From Candidatus Roizmanbacteria bacterium (lineage in GTDB: Bacteria; Patescibacteriota; Microgenomatia; UBA1406; GWC2-37-13), in assembly GCA_027002315.1 (NCBI GenBank), contig JALWZV010000044.1:1-17666 (forward strand): a DNA stretch of 17,666 nucleotides, given 5' to 3'. A program made the position numbers and the translations under genes. The notes beneath the pieces were generated by a model. It was given only the letters and a program-made list of their open reading frames with translations, was not told where the DNA came from and did not search any database. Below are positions 7,209 through 15,544 of the stretch, in pieces; position 1 is the first letter of the stretch, and each line of letters starts with the position of its first letter.

Positions 7209-7229
7209 TAAAAATTAAAAATTAAAAAT
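7209..7229 (+). repeat. Three tandem TAAAAAT heptamers
   Basis: Three perfect copies (7209-7215, 7216-7222, 7223-7229) end 7 nt ahead of the ATG at 7237. It may supply an AT-rich promoter element for the small membrane protein or simply be a slippage tract. Confidence 0.7.
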
Positions 7230-7236
7230 TTTATTT

Positions 7237-7533
7237 ATGTACATAGGACCTTTTTATTTTGATACAAAAGAACTGTTTTTAATGTTAGCGAGTATACTTT
7301 TAGGTATGGCTATGTTCTTCGGTTGGCCTGTGTGGTGGTTTGACAGAACAACATTGTTTACAATTATTATACTTATCTTGATAACCAAAGGTTTGTTACC
7401 GGCAATACACAACGAAGCCTTTTTTATCTTAGCAATTATTGCCATATTTTTAACACTTTATCTTCCTATCTTTCAAGTAATACTCTTTTATTTAATAACC
7501 TTTGTCTTCTTCCGCTTATTGAAAGTCATTTAA
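7237..7533 (+). CDS. Multi-pass small membrane protein, paralog-like (98 aa)
   Basis: Hydrophobic segments at about 13-32, 40-52, 61-76 and 78-92. It has the same length and segment order as the minus-strand protein at 3518-3814, and a similar N-terminus (YFDTKELF versus FLDEKDLF), so the two appear paralogous; identity is too low to be certain by eye. It contains a Trp-rich turn GWPVWWFD (29-36). Each copy adjoins a gene for a secreted Cys-rich protein, which hints at a role with secreted partners. No known family recognised. Confidence 0.75.
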   Translation: MYIGPFYFDTKELFLMLASILLGMAMFFGWPVWWFDRTTLFTIIILILITKGLLPAIHNEAFFILAIIAIFLTLYLPIFQVILFYLITFVFFRLLKVI

Positions 7534-7597
7534 ACAGTTCAATCTGCGGAGGTTAAACTATAAATACGATGGAAGAATAGACAATGTTAATTTATTG

Positions 7598-7627
7598 TTG
7601 ATTTTTAAAGGAAGATAGTGTTATTAT
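7598..7627 (+). promoter_or_regulatory. Likely promoter of the cohesin/dockerin gene cluster
   Basis: TTGATT (7598-7603), 18-nt spacer, TATTAT (7622-7627); an overlapping alternative -10 is TATAGT (7625-7630). The ATG at 7639 is 8-11 nt beyond the boxes, leaving only a few nucleotides of leader. The 105-nt gap before the gene is the widest among 7639-17519, consistent with the head of an operon. Confidence 0.5.
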
Positions 7628-7638
7628 AGTAAAAATAT

Positions 7639-8454
7639 ATGCAATCCAAAAATACAATATTATTTATTCCGAAGGCTATTATAACTTTTACCCTTATATT
7701 GTTTTTAGTAGTTTTTTTTACTTACTTATATAACACGAAACAAGTTAAAGCAGAAGGTGATGGATTAAGAGCAGGTGCGACATGTGGCGAGGAATTTGGA
7801 TTGCAGTGTAATGATGAGTTAATCTGTAATCTTTATAACGATGGAAGTGGTTTAGGTAAATGTGTGAATGGTAACCCATCCCCAACAGATCAACCTGATA
7901 GGTTTACCAATACAGAAATAACCTCTCCTGACAGCAATGATAATTGCATATTGTCAACGGATGTCAATTTAGGAAATTATCCTGGGCTTCCTCAAATTCA
8001 GTATACTTTTCATAAAATAGATAAACAAGGATCTCATCATTATTCATCTTCAGATTCTTGGGAAAGTATGGGTGAAGCAGATACGCACATAACTACAGAA
8101 AATGATGATCATTGGAGTCTTGCTTCTGGGGAAAAAGGAAGATTTGAGATATCTAGAAGATCCGGGAGTGGTTTTGGAGGAGTTTTAATTGCTACAAGCG
8201 ACTATAAAGAATGTAAAGAAAGTGAAGGTTGTGATAATGGAGTCGCTCAATCCGATGGGGATGCAAATGGCGATTGTGAAATAAATGACGATGATTACAA
8301 CTATTGGAAAAATCAATATACTGGGGCTTGTGATTCGGGTAGGAGCTGCCCTGGTAATGGGGCTGATTTTGACGGGGATAATAAGGTAACACTAAAGGAT
8401 TTTGAAAAGCTAAGAGAGAGCCTTTTTGATTCATCATCGCCACCACCACAGTAA
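7639..8454 (+). CDS. Secreted Cys-rich protein with C-terminal dockerin (271 aa)
   Basis: Residues 1-38 are a signal peptide (hydrophobic 11-30, cut VKA|EG after A38). Residues 49-75 form a small four-Cys motif (C49, C57, C63, C75), followed by a middle domain (about 100-192) that is beta-rich with a DSWESMG stretch. The C-terminus 206-264 is a type I-like dockerin: loop 1 has D208, N210, D212, I215, D219 and loop 2 has D243, D245, D247, V250, D254, the full EF-hand-like Ca ligand spacing. Extra Cys at 213, 231 and 237 probably form disulfides. With no cohesin of its own it would dock onto a cohesin partner such as those encoded downstream. What the middle domain binds is unknown. Confidence 0.82.
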   Translation: MQSKNTILFIPKAIITFTLILFLVVFFTYLYNTKQVKAEGDGLRAGATCGEEFGLQCNDELICNLYNDGSGLGKCVNGNPSPTDQPDRFTNTEITSPDSNDNCILSTDVNLGNYPGLPQIQYTFHKIDKQGSHHYSSSDSWESMGEADTHITTENDDHWSLASGEKGRFEISRRSGSGFGGVLIATSDYKECKESEGCDNGVAQSDGDANGDCEINDDDYNYWKNQYTGACDSGRSCPGNGADFDGDNKVTLKDFEKLRESLFDSSSPPPQ

Positions 8455-8486
8455 TAGAATGATAAAAATAATATTGATTCTGAAAG

Positions 8487-8492
8487 TATAAT
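8487..8492 (+). promoter_or_regulatory. TATAAT box overlapping the ATG of the 691-aa gene
   Basis: TATAATG spans the start codon (ATG at 8491). No good -35 stands 16-18 nt upstream. If it is a working -10, the true start would be further in (for example TTG at 8509). It may otherwise be a conserved start-codon context. Confidence 0.35.
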
Positions 8493-10566
8493 GTTAAAAA
8501 TAAAGTATTTGCTAGAAAAACTAAAGATAAAACCTACAGTATTTATTACGTTTCTGCTTGCTTTGGGAGCAATGATTTGGTTTGCTAATATTTATCTTTA
8601 CCGAACTCGTGCTACGTCTGCAGGTCAAGTAGAAGGCAAGCTATTGTTTGACAATGGTAAAAGCTCTTTGAGGTTAGAAAATACAAAAGATTTTAAGATT
8701 AAAGTATATTTCATAATGGATGGTAGTGAAAAACTGTCTGGATTTGATATAAAGCTTAATTATGATGGTAATTTGATGAAAATTTACGATTTGCCTTATC
8801 CTGGAAGAGCGGTATTACATTGTAACAACAACACAGAACGTCGTTTTGAAACGATTATAGGATCATCGTGGGGAGGAGGTATGAGATTAGCTGGAGTGTC
8901 AAAAACCTCTACTGTTTCGTTGCCAGGCGGTACTTGTTATCTATCTCTTAATGGTAAGTGGACTGGTGATGCAGGAACAACAGATATAAAAGCTATCAGT
9001 AGTAGTTGGAAGGCTGGAGGATTCAATGTAGTAAATACAGATATTAGTATGCAAAACGATAAAATTAGTGTCACATATTCGCCCGCGTCTCCTACTAATA
9101 CTCCAACCACAACTCCAACCCCAACCATAACTCCTACGCCAACCCCAGTTCCTCCAGGTAATACTATAACAGTCTGTCCAACAGGAACAGCAGGACAAGG
9201 TGGTTGTGATTATATAGGAGGCGGTGGGATTCAAGAGGCAGTTGACTACGCACTCAATAGTGATAAATCAGGATTTACAATTATTCTGAAAGAGGGGAGT
9301 TATAAGCCAAGCACGAATAACAATGCTGTGAAAATAAATAAAGATGTATCTAAAACTATATTTATTATAGGTGATAGTGAACAGGGTACGGTTATAGATG
9401 GCAGCAACGCAGGTAAGAATTGTGTGCACATAGGAGGGACTGGTTTAAGTGTTAATTTAGAGAAACTAACCATTAAGAACTGTAAAGAAGACGGTGTTCT
9501 TGTGCAAGCACATGCCAAAGTTAGATTATCTCACGTTACAGTTACTCGAACTAATAGTAACGATGTTGGCTACGGTGCTATAGAGATAACATCTCCTGAT
9601 AAGACCAACCCAACGACCGTTACATTGTCTAGTTGTACTATTATAAATAATAATAAAAGCGGTGTGAACTATTATGTGCAATCATTAGGAGATATTACAG
9701 GTTGTGTTGTACAAGGAAATAAAGCAAATGGTGTTGAGTATCATAGCTCTCGTGGAGCAATAAAAGAGTCTGTTTTGAAAAACAATAGTAAGAATGGTGT
9801 TTATAGTAACAACTCAGAAGTGTCAGTGGAGCGCTCTAAACTATTGCACAATGGGTTAGCTGGAGTGTTTTTCGTCGATAATTCTTCGGGTGTTGTGTCC
9901 CAGTCTACCTTTAAAGACAATAATTATGCAGTACAGATTCAGTCGTTGGGGAATCACTCGCTTGATGTTAAAAAAATTATAACGGTTAATAACAACGAGG
10001 CGTTAAGGTGTGAAGACAATCCAAGCGCTTTTTATTCTTTAAACTCCCAAAACGGAATACTGTCTATAGGAGAAGGAGATAATTTGGAACCACTTGGCAA
10101 TTGTGGAATAAACGGAGGAGTAGAGCATGGAGTTATAAGAAAAAAAGGCAACTCTAGTATTTTAAAGAACGACTTGCACTTTAACCAAAAAGCTTGCAAT
10201 GCTTTAGCTGATAACGAAAAGCAAGCTCTATCATGGGGGACATACCCTGAAAATCCAAGCACATTTTGTCCTGACTCAAACCCTACAAATACCCCAACCC
10301 CAACCCCAGTTCCTCCTGGTCTATGTTCTAGTTGGGAGCATGGTGATATAAACTGCCAAGACGGTGTTAATAGTGATGATTACAGTATTTTGTTTTATGA
10401 ACTCCAAAGTGGTTGTGATATTGCAGATAACGAGGTAGGTTGCGGAATGGATAAAAACGGAGATGGTAATGTAGTGGATTCTGACTACAATCATGACGGT
10501 AAAGTAACAATAGAAGATTATGTGTTATGGTTTGCTTTGTATAATAGATACAAAACTGGCAGTTAA
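8491..10566 (+). CDS. Cohesin-like / beta-helix / dockerin protein (691 aa)
   Basis: Three-part surface protein. Signal or anchor helix 16-35, possible cuts TRA|TS or TSA|GQ (41 or 44). A cohesin-like beta-sandwich at 46-197 has the typical KLSGFDIKLNYDGNLMKIYD core (81-100). PT linker 198-223. A right-handed parallel beta-helix at 225-590 opens TVCPTGTAGQGGCDYIG (227-243) and carries many Asn/Gly-rich rungs as in pectate-lyase-like folds; no catalytic triad could be picked out. Second PT linker 594-610. The dockerin at 611-689 has three Ca loops (D619-D630; D654-D665; D665-D676), the last two sharing D665, and Cys 612, 622, 642, 651. Having both partner modules, it could bridge subunits. Probably displays a glycan-binding or glycan-cleaving helix. 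Confidence 0.85.
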   Translation: MLKIKYLLEKLKIKPTVFITFLLALGAMIWFANIYLYRTRATSAGQVEGKLLFDNGKSSLRLENTKDFKIKVYFIMDGSEKLSGFDIKLNYDGNLMKIYDLPYPGRAVLHCNNNTERRFETIIGSSWGGGMRLAGVSKTSTVSLPGGTCYLSLNGKWTGDAGTTDIKAISSSWKAGGFNVVNTDISMQNDKISVTYSPASPTNTPTTTPTPTITPTPTPVPPGNTITVCPTGTAGQGGCDYIGGGGIQEAVDYALNSDKSGFTIILKEGSYKPSTNNNAVKINKDVSKTIFIIGDSEQGTVIDGSNAGKNCVHIGGTGLSVNLEKLTIKNCKEDGVLVQAHAKVRLSHVTVTRTNSNDVGYGAIEITSPDKTNPTTVTLSSCTIINNNKSGVNYYVQSLGDITGCVVQGNKANGVEYHSSRGAIKESVLKNNSKNGVYSNNSEVSVERSKLLHNGLAGVFFVDNSSGVVSQSTFKDNNYAVQIQSLGNHSLDVKKIITVNNNEALRCEDNPSAFYSLNSQNGILSIGEGDNLEPLGNCGINGGVEHGVIRKKGNSSILKNDLHFNQKACNALADNEKQALSWGTYPENPSTFCPDSNPTNTPTPTPVPPGLCSSWEHGDINCQDGVNSDDYSILFYELQSGCDIADNEVGCGMDKNGDGNVVDSDYNHDGKVTIEDYVLWFALYNRYKTGS

Positions 10567-10592
10567 TTTTTTTTAAACAATGTTATTATTTT

Positions 10593-10598
10593 TATAAA
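10593..10598 (+). promoter_or_regulatory. Possible -10 box before the 549-aa gene
   Basis: TATAAA lies 5 nt ahead of the ATG at 10604 in a 37-nt gap that begins with a T8 run (10567-10574). A second candidate TATTAT is at 10584-10589. No clear -35 is visible, so this may be only AT-rich spacer. Confidence 0.3.
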
Positions 10599-10603
10599 AT
10601 AAA

Positions 10604-12253
10604 ATGAACTCTAAACAAATAATTTTATCAATATTGACGCTCTCTTTTTTATCATTTTCTATTGTGCTGACAAGGAACTCTTTTTACAATATACAGCAAG
10701 TCAAAGCAGAAAGTGGAAAGGTGCTAACAGTTTGCCCAGTAGGAACAGCAGGACAAGATGGATGTGATTATATCGGACCACAGGGAATAAGAGACGCTAT
10801 TCATTCTGATAAGACCGACGCTAATACAGTGATATACATAAGAAACGGAGAATATATCTTTACCGATAGTGATCCCTACTCAACAATGACCTATCAAAAT
10901 ATAGGAATAAGCAAGCAAACAATTAAATTAATAAGAGGTGAAAGCAGAGAGCACACTATTATTAAACTTAATGAGCGTATTATAGCTGAAGATAGTTCTT
11001 TAAAATTTAGCAACATAACTGTCATAGCCATGAGAGACTCAGCTTTTATTGTAGTCAGGTCAAATGTTTCTTTAGACACGATGAATATTGAAAATATGTC
11101 AGAAATGACAACCATATCTAGTCATGCTTCTAACTTGCTTGTACGTAATACCAGTATATCCAGTGCAATTAATAAGGTAACTCAAGGAGGTTCATATGCA
11201 GTAACTTCTTTTGAAGGGAATAATGCTAATAGTAAAACAGAGATAATAGGATCTGTTATAACTGATTTACCCATACAATCTGATGGCAATTTTAAACTTT
11301 ACTCCTCTAAAGTTCTTTCTAGAAATAAAGAGAGAGGAGAGGTTTTTATTTTTTTGAATCCAGGAGAGAAGGCTGATTCTAGGAATATATTGATAGAAAA
11401 TAATATATTTGAGGGCAGTGCAAATCGTCATAGCAATGATATATTAAGTTTTGGTAAGTCGCCAACAAAGGGAACTAGTAGATTAAATATAACAATAAGA
11501 GGCAACATCATACGTAGCACAGATAAAAGAGGTTATGGCATTAACATTGGTTCAGAGTTAAACATTAATACTTTAGATATTGAGAACAATACCATAGTCG
11601 CAAACTCATATGGAATGAGACTAAACTCGAAGGGTACTCATAATGTTGTTAGGAATAATATCATAAAAGATAATAGTAATATAGGTTTTTATTCTTCTAA
11701 AGATATAGGTATTAGTTATTCTCTCTTCTATCAAAACGGAAAAGATACGAAAGGCAACATAATTCAATCTAATATTCTTCACGTGGATCCGATGTTGGAT
11801 GAAAGTTATCATCCAAAAACAGGTTCACCTGTGTGCGGAGCAGGTTATCAAGGAGAGGATATAGGAGCATATCCATGCTCTGAAGTAAGTGCTACTAAGA
11901 CTCCAACACCGACGATTAACCCTCAATGTCTGTGTTCTACAAATGACATTTGCTCATCGGCTTGTTCTTTCAATCCTCAGCCATCTGGAAGCATAAAGTG
12001 CAATGCTGACTCTGTGCCGCGTGGAAATGACACTTTATCAGCTAGTGATAAAAATGGTTTTTGTACAAGACCACTTAGAACTAAAGGAGATGCAGATGGG
12101 AGAAATGGAGTGACGCTTACAGATTATGCATATTATCTTCAAGTTGTATTAGGGCAGCATGTTCCAAAATATGTAAATACTGACTTTAATGGTGATGGTG
12201 TTACAACATTTGAGGACTTAAATATTATAAAAAGTACTTTGAATGGTCAATAG
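10604..12253 (+). CDS. Right-handed beta-helix protein with dockerin (549 aa)
   Basis: Signal peptide 1-35 (VKA|ES). The mature N-terminus LTVCPVGTAGQDGCDYIG (41-58) nearly repeats the start of the neighbour's beta-helix, so the helices are paralogous. Rungs run to about 425 with many IxxNxI repeats and finish with HVDPMLDESYHPKTGSPVCGAG (393-414), the usual end of pectate-lyase-like 'DP...F...GSP.iGaG...DIGAY' beta-helix proteins. After a short PT linker there is a Cys-rich segment (442-487, seven Cys) that leads into a dockerin: loop 1 D496, D498, D507 with Arg at position 5, loop 2 D527, N529, D531, D538. It lacks a cohesin, so it would be a terminal subunit. Carbohydrate target unknown. 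Confidence 0.85.
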   Translation: MNSKQIILSILTLSFLSFSIVLTRNSFYNIQQVKAESGKVLTVCPVGTAGQDGCDYIGPQGIRDAIHSDKTDANTVIYIRNGEYIFTDSDPYSTMTYQNIGISKQTIKLIRGESREHTIIKLNERIIAEDSSLKFSNITVIAMRDSAFIVVRSNVSLDTMNIENMSEMTTISSHASNLLVRNTSISSAINKVTQGGSYAVTSFEGNNANSKTEIIGSVITDLPIQSDGNFKLYSSKVLSRNKERGEVFIFLNPGEKADSRNILIENNIFEGSANRHSNDILSFGKSPTKGTSRLNITIRGNIIRSTDKRGYGINIGSELNINTLDIENNTIVANSYGMRLNSKGTHNVVRNNIIKDNSNIGFYSSKDIGISYSLFYQNGKDTKGNIIQSNILHVDPMLDESYHPKTGSPVCGAGYQGEDIGAYPCSEVSATKTPTPTINPQCLCSTNDICSSACSFNPQPSGSIKCNADSVPRGNDTLSASDKNGFCTRPLRTKGDADGRNGVTLTDYAYYLQVVLGQHVPKYVNTDFNGDGVTTFEDLNIIKSTLNGQ

Positions 12254-12292
12254 AATTTACTGTTTACGAGTTAACTTATATTTAAAAACGAG

Positions 12293-13177
12293 ATGTTTAC
12301 TAAAATTGTGGAAGGAAGAAACAAACGTATTTTTGTTATGTTAGGAATATTTTTTGTATTTTTAATAACAACGTCTTTTATTATTTACAGCCTTTTTCTA
12401 CCTAAACAAAAAGGTATTAAATACTCTAAAGCTTCAAATAATCAAGCTAAGATTATCTTTGATTCTTCAAATTTACAGCCCGCAGAAAACGAAAAGTTTA
12501 CAGTTTCTGTTAAAGTAAAATCACCCTTAAATATGAATATGAGGTTATATAAAATTGTTGTTAATTTTAGTAAATCGAGTCTTCAAGCAACTGATATCCG
12601 TTACAAAGTAGGTAACCCTGCTGTTTTGGGGAATCCGGACACATCATCAACGCTTAATATAGTGAATTCGCGAGGAAAAATTAACTTATTATCTCAAATA
12701 ACACAGAACATAGGATACGCTCTAAAAACAGATGTGGAAACAGAAGTAGCTACTTTAACGTTTAAACGTGTAAATACAAATCTTGCAACAATAGAGGTAA
12801 ATGCGTCTGTGTCGAGCTTACAAAAAATTAATACGGATGGATCTATTAGTGAAATAAATTTTGAAACAAGTACTGTAAGTTTTTCTGGCTTATTAAATAC
12901 CCCAACTCTGACTATTACAGGCGATCTCTCTTGTTTAGAAAAATGGAAAAAGGGAGATATTGACTGTGACGGCCAAGTTGGTGTTAGAGATTTTGTGTTA
13001 TTATTTAATGAGATAGTTAAAAATTGTAGCGGCTCTAATGTTGCAGGGTGTGGTATAGATGAAAATCATGATGGAAAGGTAATGGATGCTGATTATAATA
13101 ATAATGGACAAGTAGATGTTCAAGATTATACAATTTGGCACTCATTGTTTTTATATAGTTTAAAATCATCTAATTAG
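12293..13177 (+). CDS. Cohesin-like plus dockerin protein, minimal bridging unit (294 aa)
   Basis: Signal or anchor helix 13-36, possible cut SKA|SN after A47. A single cohesin-like beta-sandwich occupies 51-198 (AKIIFDSSNL at 52-61; VSVKVKSPLN at 71-80; EVATLTFKRV at 151-160). A short linker leads to a dockerin at 214-290 with canonical loop 1 (D222, D224, D226, G227, V229, D233) and a double second loop (D256, N258, D260, D267, then D267, N269, N271, D278). Cys 214, 225, 245 and 253 match the 691-aa protein's dockerin. With nothing but a cohesin-like and a dockerin domain, it is a plausible head-to-tail polymerising or linking subunit. The cohesin call rests on fold-level resemblance. Confidence 0.78.
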   Translation: MFTKIVEGRNKRIFVMLGIFFVFLITTSFIIYSLFLPKQKGIKYSKASNNQAKIIFDSSNLQPAENEKFTVSVKVKSPLNMNMRLYKIVVNFSKSSLQATDIRYKVGNPAVLGNPDTSSTLNIVNSRGKINLLSQITQNIGYALKTDVETEVATLTFKRVNTNLATIEVNASVSSLQKINTDGSISEINFETSTVSFSGLLNTPTLTITGDLSCLEKWKKGDIDCDGQVGVRDFVLLFNEIVKNCSGSNVAGCGIDENHDGKVMDADYNNNGQVDVQDYTIWHSLFLYSLKSSN

Positions 13178-13221
13178 TAAAACAAGATGACAAATTGCTA
13201 ATTTATTAGTAGTATAAAGGT

Positions 13222-15510
13222 ATGAAGAAGGTATTTAGAAATATAAGATTAAATGTAAAACTCGACACTTTAATCATTTTTGGTTTAGCTGTATTCTTGT
13301 TGATGGTGTGGTTTGTTAACCGTTATGTTTATAATTCCAAAGCAGAAGGAGACAAGGCAACTGTGGTTATGACCTCCACCAACGCCAATCCCAATAAAGA
13401 CGATGAGTTTTTTGTTGATTTGAAGTTTTCTTCACCAGTCGATAAAGAAAAGGTTGTAGCCTTAAAGTTAAAACTTAAAAGCACAGGCAGCGTCAATATA
13501 GAAGATGTTGTAAAAGTGACAAGTTTAGGAGGTCAAAATGTAGAGTTTCAAAGAATCAAACAAAGCGTAAGTGATGGAACAGCAACGATGGAGTATGTAG
13601 CGGGGGCAGTTCCGTTAGAGAATTTAAGTAAGACAGTAAATGTAAGACTAAAAGTTAAGGCCATCAACTCAGGATCAGGTGAGATAAAGGTAGTTGTAGG
13701 TCAGGATAACTCTACTGTATATGTTATCGATAAGGATTTAGTTGAGACTAATCCTAGGGAGGCAAACAAATCTTACAGTGATTTTGCTGGAAATCTTTCT
13801 TTTCAAATTAATGTTGGCGGTGAAGCAAGCTCACCAACACCGACGAAAAAACCAGCTAGGATATCTTTAATATCAAGTAATGGGTCTGATAAAATACAAA
13901 CTCAACCACAAAGGGAGTTTGATATAAATATAAAGTCAGATGTTTCAAACACCTCACTTTCTCAAAATGACAAAAAGATAGCGGTAATAAATGCCGTATT
14001 GAGTTTTGACAAAACAAAAATAGAGGCTGTAAGTATAACAGAAGAGACCACATTTGCAAATAAATATAGAAAAGACGCATCAACTCATATAGATAATTCA
14101 GTAGGTAAGGTTTTTTTAAAGTATTTGGCTAAGGTGAGTGCTTCAGGATTCTCTCCAGTAGAGGTGGGTCCGAAAATTAAGTTTAAAGCAAAAACCAGCG
14201 GACATTTTTCTATATCTTTTAATCCCTTACAAACATATGTAATTGCAGGCGAAGGGGAAAAGTTTAACAATAATATATTAAGAGCTATAAGCTTATCTAT
14301 TGATGTTAGTAAAGGTCATCTTGTCCCATGTCGTTGTCCTGGGCCAAATTGCGATCAGTGTGAAACTTGCACACAACCTGAGGGAGAAAGTACTAATTGT
14401 ACTGCATGCACGAATTTTAAAACAGACAATAATATGTGCTGGGAATCAAACCAACCGACCAATACTCCAACTCCAACACCTACTTCAAAGTGTCAGTGTG
14501 ATTTAGGCAAAGTCACAGAGAACAAGTGTCAGTCTCCAAAAGTAGCTGTGTGTACAAGTAAATATAGTTGTGAATGTCAGACTTTGACAAACACTTCGAC
14601 ACCTACGCCGACCCCAGGAGCTATGTGTAATACAGAGTCTAAATCAGGCTCACAAGGAGTAGATGTTAGAAAATTTAATCTTACATCAAGTAAGGGGTGG
14701 ATAACTTTTGAATATCATGCCTATGCTATACCTGATAGATTTGAGGTTATTTATGAAGGGAATGCGATACTAGACACTGAAGAGGTATCTGGAGACGGAA
14801 CAAAGAATATCTGGATAGATGGGAAGTCTACAGCAATAACAGTGAAGGTTACAGCTGATAAATCTGGGACTATGTGGGACTATACTCTATCTTGTCCAAA
14901 AGCAGGAACGCCTCCTCCCAATGGGACAGTAACTCCAAGAGATGGCAATAGTACCACGTTAAATATGAGACTTAAGCTACAGGGTATACTAAAAAAACCA
15001 AGAAGATCTGATAAATTACAGATTAAGGTTGGTATCAAACCTATTATAGCGAACTCAAGGATAGAGTATTCAACAGGGATTTTTACATCCAATAATTATG
15101 GTATTTGGACTGGTACAGTTAAATTTAATAGGAGATCATCACAACACTTTATAAGTGAAAAGTTTGCGGTTTATGTAAAAGGTCCATATCATATTCAGAA
15201 AAAGATTTGTGATGTTAACCCGAAAGAAGGTCATGCTGGCGCATATCATTGTATGGCGTCTGATGGAAAGATTATGTTGAGAAAAGGCGTAAATAAACTC
15301 GACTTCTCTCAAATATCAATGTTGGTCGGAGATTTACCTCAGCAAGATGGTGTTGTGGACTCTTATGACATATCTTATGTGAGAAACAGTTTGGGCAAGA
15401 GAGACGCAAAGTCTTTAAGTGTGGCAGATGTTAATTTAGATGGGATAGTGGACACACAGGATTATGCACTTGTTCAAGCAGCATTGGCTATAAGGTATGA
15501 CGATTTCTAA
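13222..15510 (+). CDS. Two cohesin-like domains, Cys-rich stalk and dockerin (762 aa)
   Basis: Signal or anchor helix 16-35, cut SKA|EG after A41. Two cohesin-like domains: 45-198 and 211-363 (VINAVLSFDKTKIEAVSI at 255-272 is typical). Cys-rich segment 370-406 (nine Cys), PT linker, second Cys-rich segment 424-452, PT linker, then a beta domain 469-558. Residues 578-698 form a dockerin-adjacent beta domain (MRLKLQGI; GPYHIQKKIC) ending KLDFSQISMLVGDL. The dockerin 702-760 has a normal second loop (D736, N738, D740, G741, D747), while the first lacks Asp at position 1 if D709 is position 5. This looks like a scaffoldin-type adaptor able to hold two dockerin proteins and dock to another cohesin. 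Cohesin calls are from pattern only. Confidence 0.82.
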   Translation: MKKVFRNIRLNVKLDTLIIFGLAVFLLMVWFVNRYVYNSKAEGDKATVVMTSTNANPNKDDEFFVDLKFSSPVDKEKVVALKLKLKSTGSVNIEDVVKVTSLGGQNVEFQRIKQSVSDGTATMEYVAGAVPLENLSKTVNVRLKVKAINSGSGEIKVVVGQDNSTVYVIDKDLVETNPREANKSYSDFAGNLSFQINVGGEASSPTPTKKPARISLISSNGSDKIQTQPQREFDINIKSDVSNTSLSQNDKKIAVINAVLSFDKTKIEAVSITEETTFANKYRKDASTHIDNSVGKVFLKYLAKVSASGFSPVEVGPKIKFKAKTSGHFSISFNPLQTYVIAGEGEKFNNNILRAISLSIDVSKGHLVPCRCPGPNCDQCETCTQPEGESTNCTACTNFKTDNNMCWESNQPTNTPTPTPTSKCQCDLGKVTENKCQSPKVAVCTSKYSCECQTLTNTSTPTPTPGAMCNTESKSGSQGVDVRKFNLTSSKGWITFEYHAYAIPDRFEVIYEGNAILDTEEVSGDGTKNIWIDGKSTAITVKVTADKSGTMWDYTLSCPKAGTPPPNGTVTPRDGNSTTLNMRLKLQGILKKPRRSDKLQIKVGIKPIIANSRIEYSTGIFTSNNYGIWTGTVKFNRRSSQHFISEKFAVYVKGPYHIQKKICDVNPKEGHAGAYHCMASDGKIMLRKGVNKLDFSQISMLVGDLPQQDGVVDSYDISYVRNSLGKRDAKSLSVADVNLDGIVDTQDYALVQAALAIRYDDF

Positions 15511-15544
15511 TTATCAATTATTGTAAGTTAATCCAAAATCAAAG

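Noticed and set aside
9163..10260. Assigning the beta-helix proteins as pectate lyases
   Set aside because: The fold fits but no catalytic Asp/Arg arrangement could be identified by eye; binding or structural roles are equally possible.
10561..10580. Intrinsic terminator after the 691-aa gene
   Set aside because: There is a T8 run, but the preceding stem (AACT-GGC-AGTT) is only 4 bp, too weak to claim.
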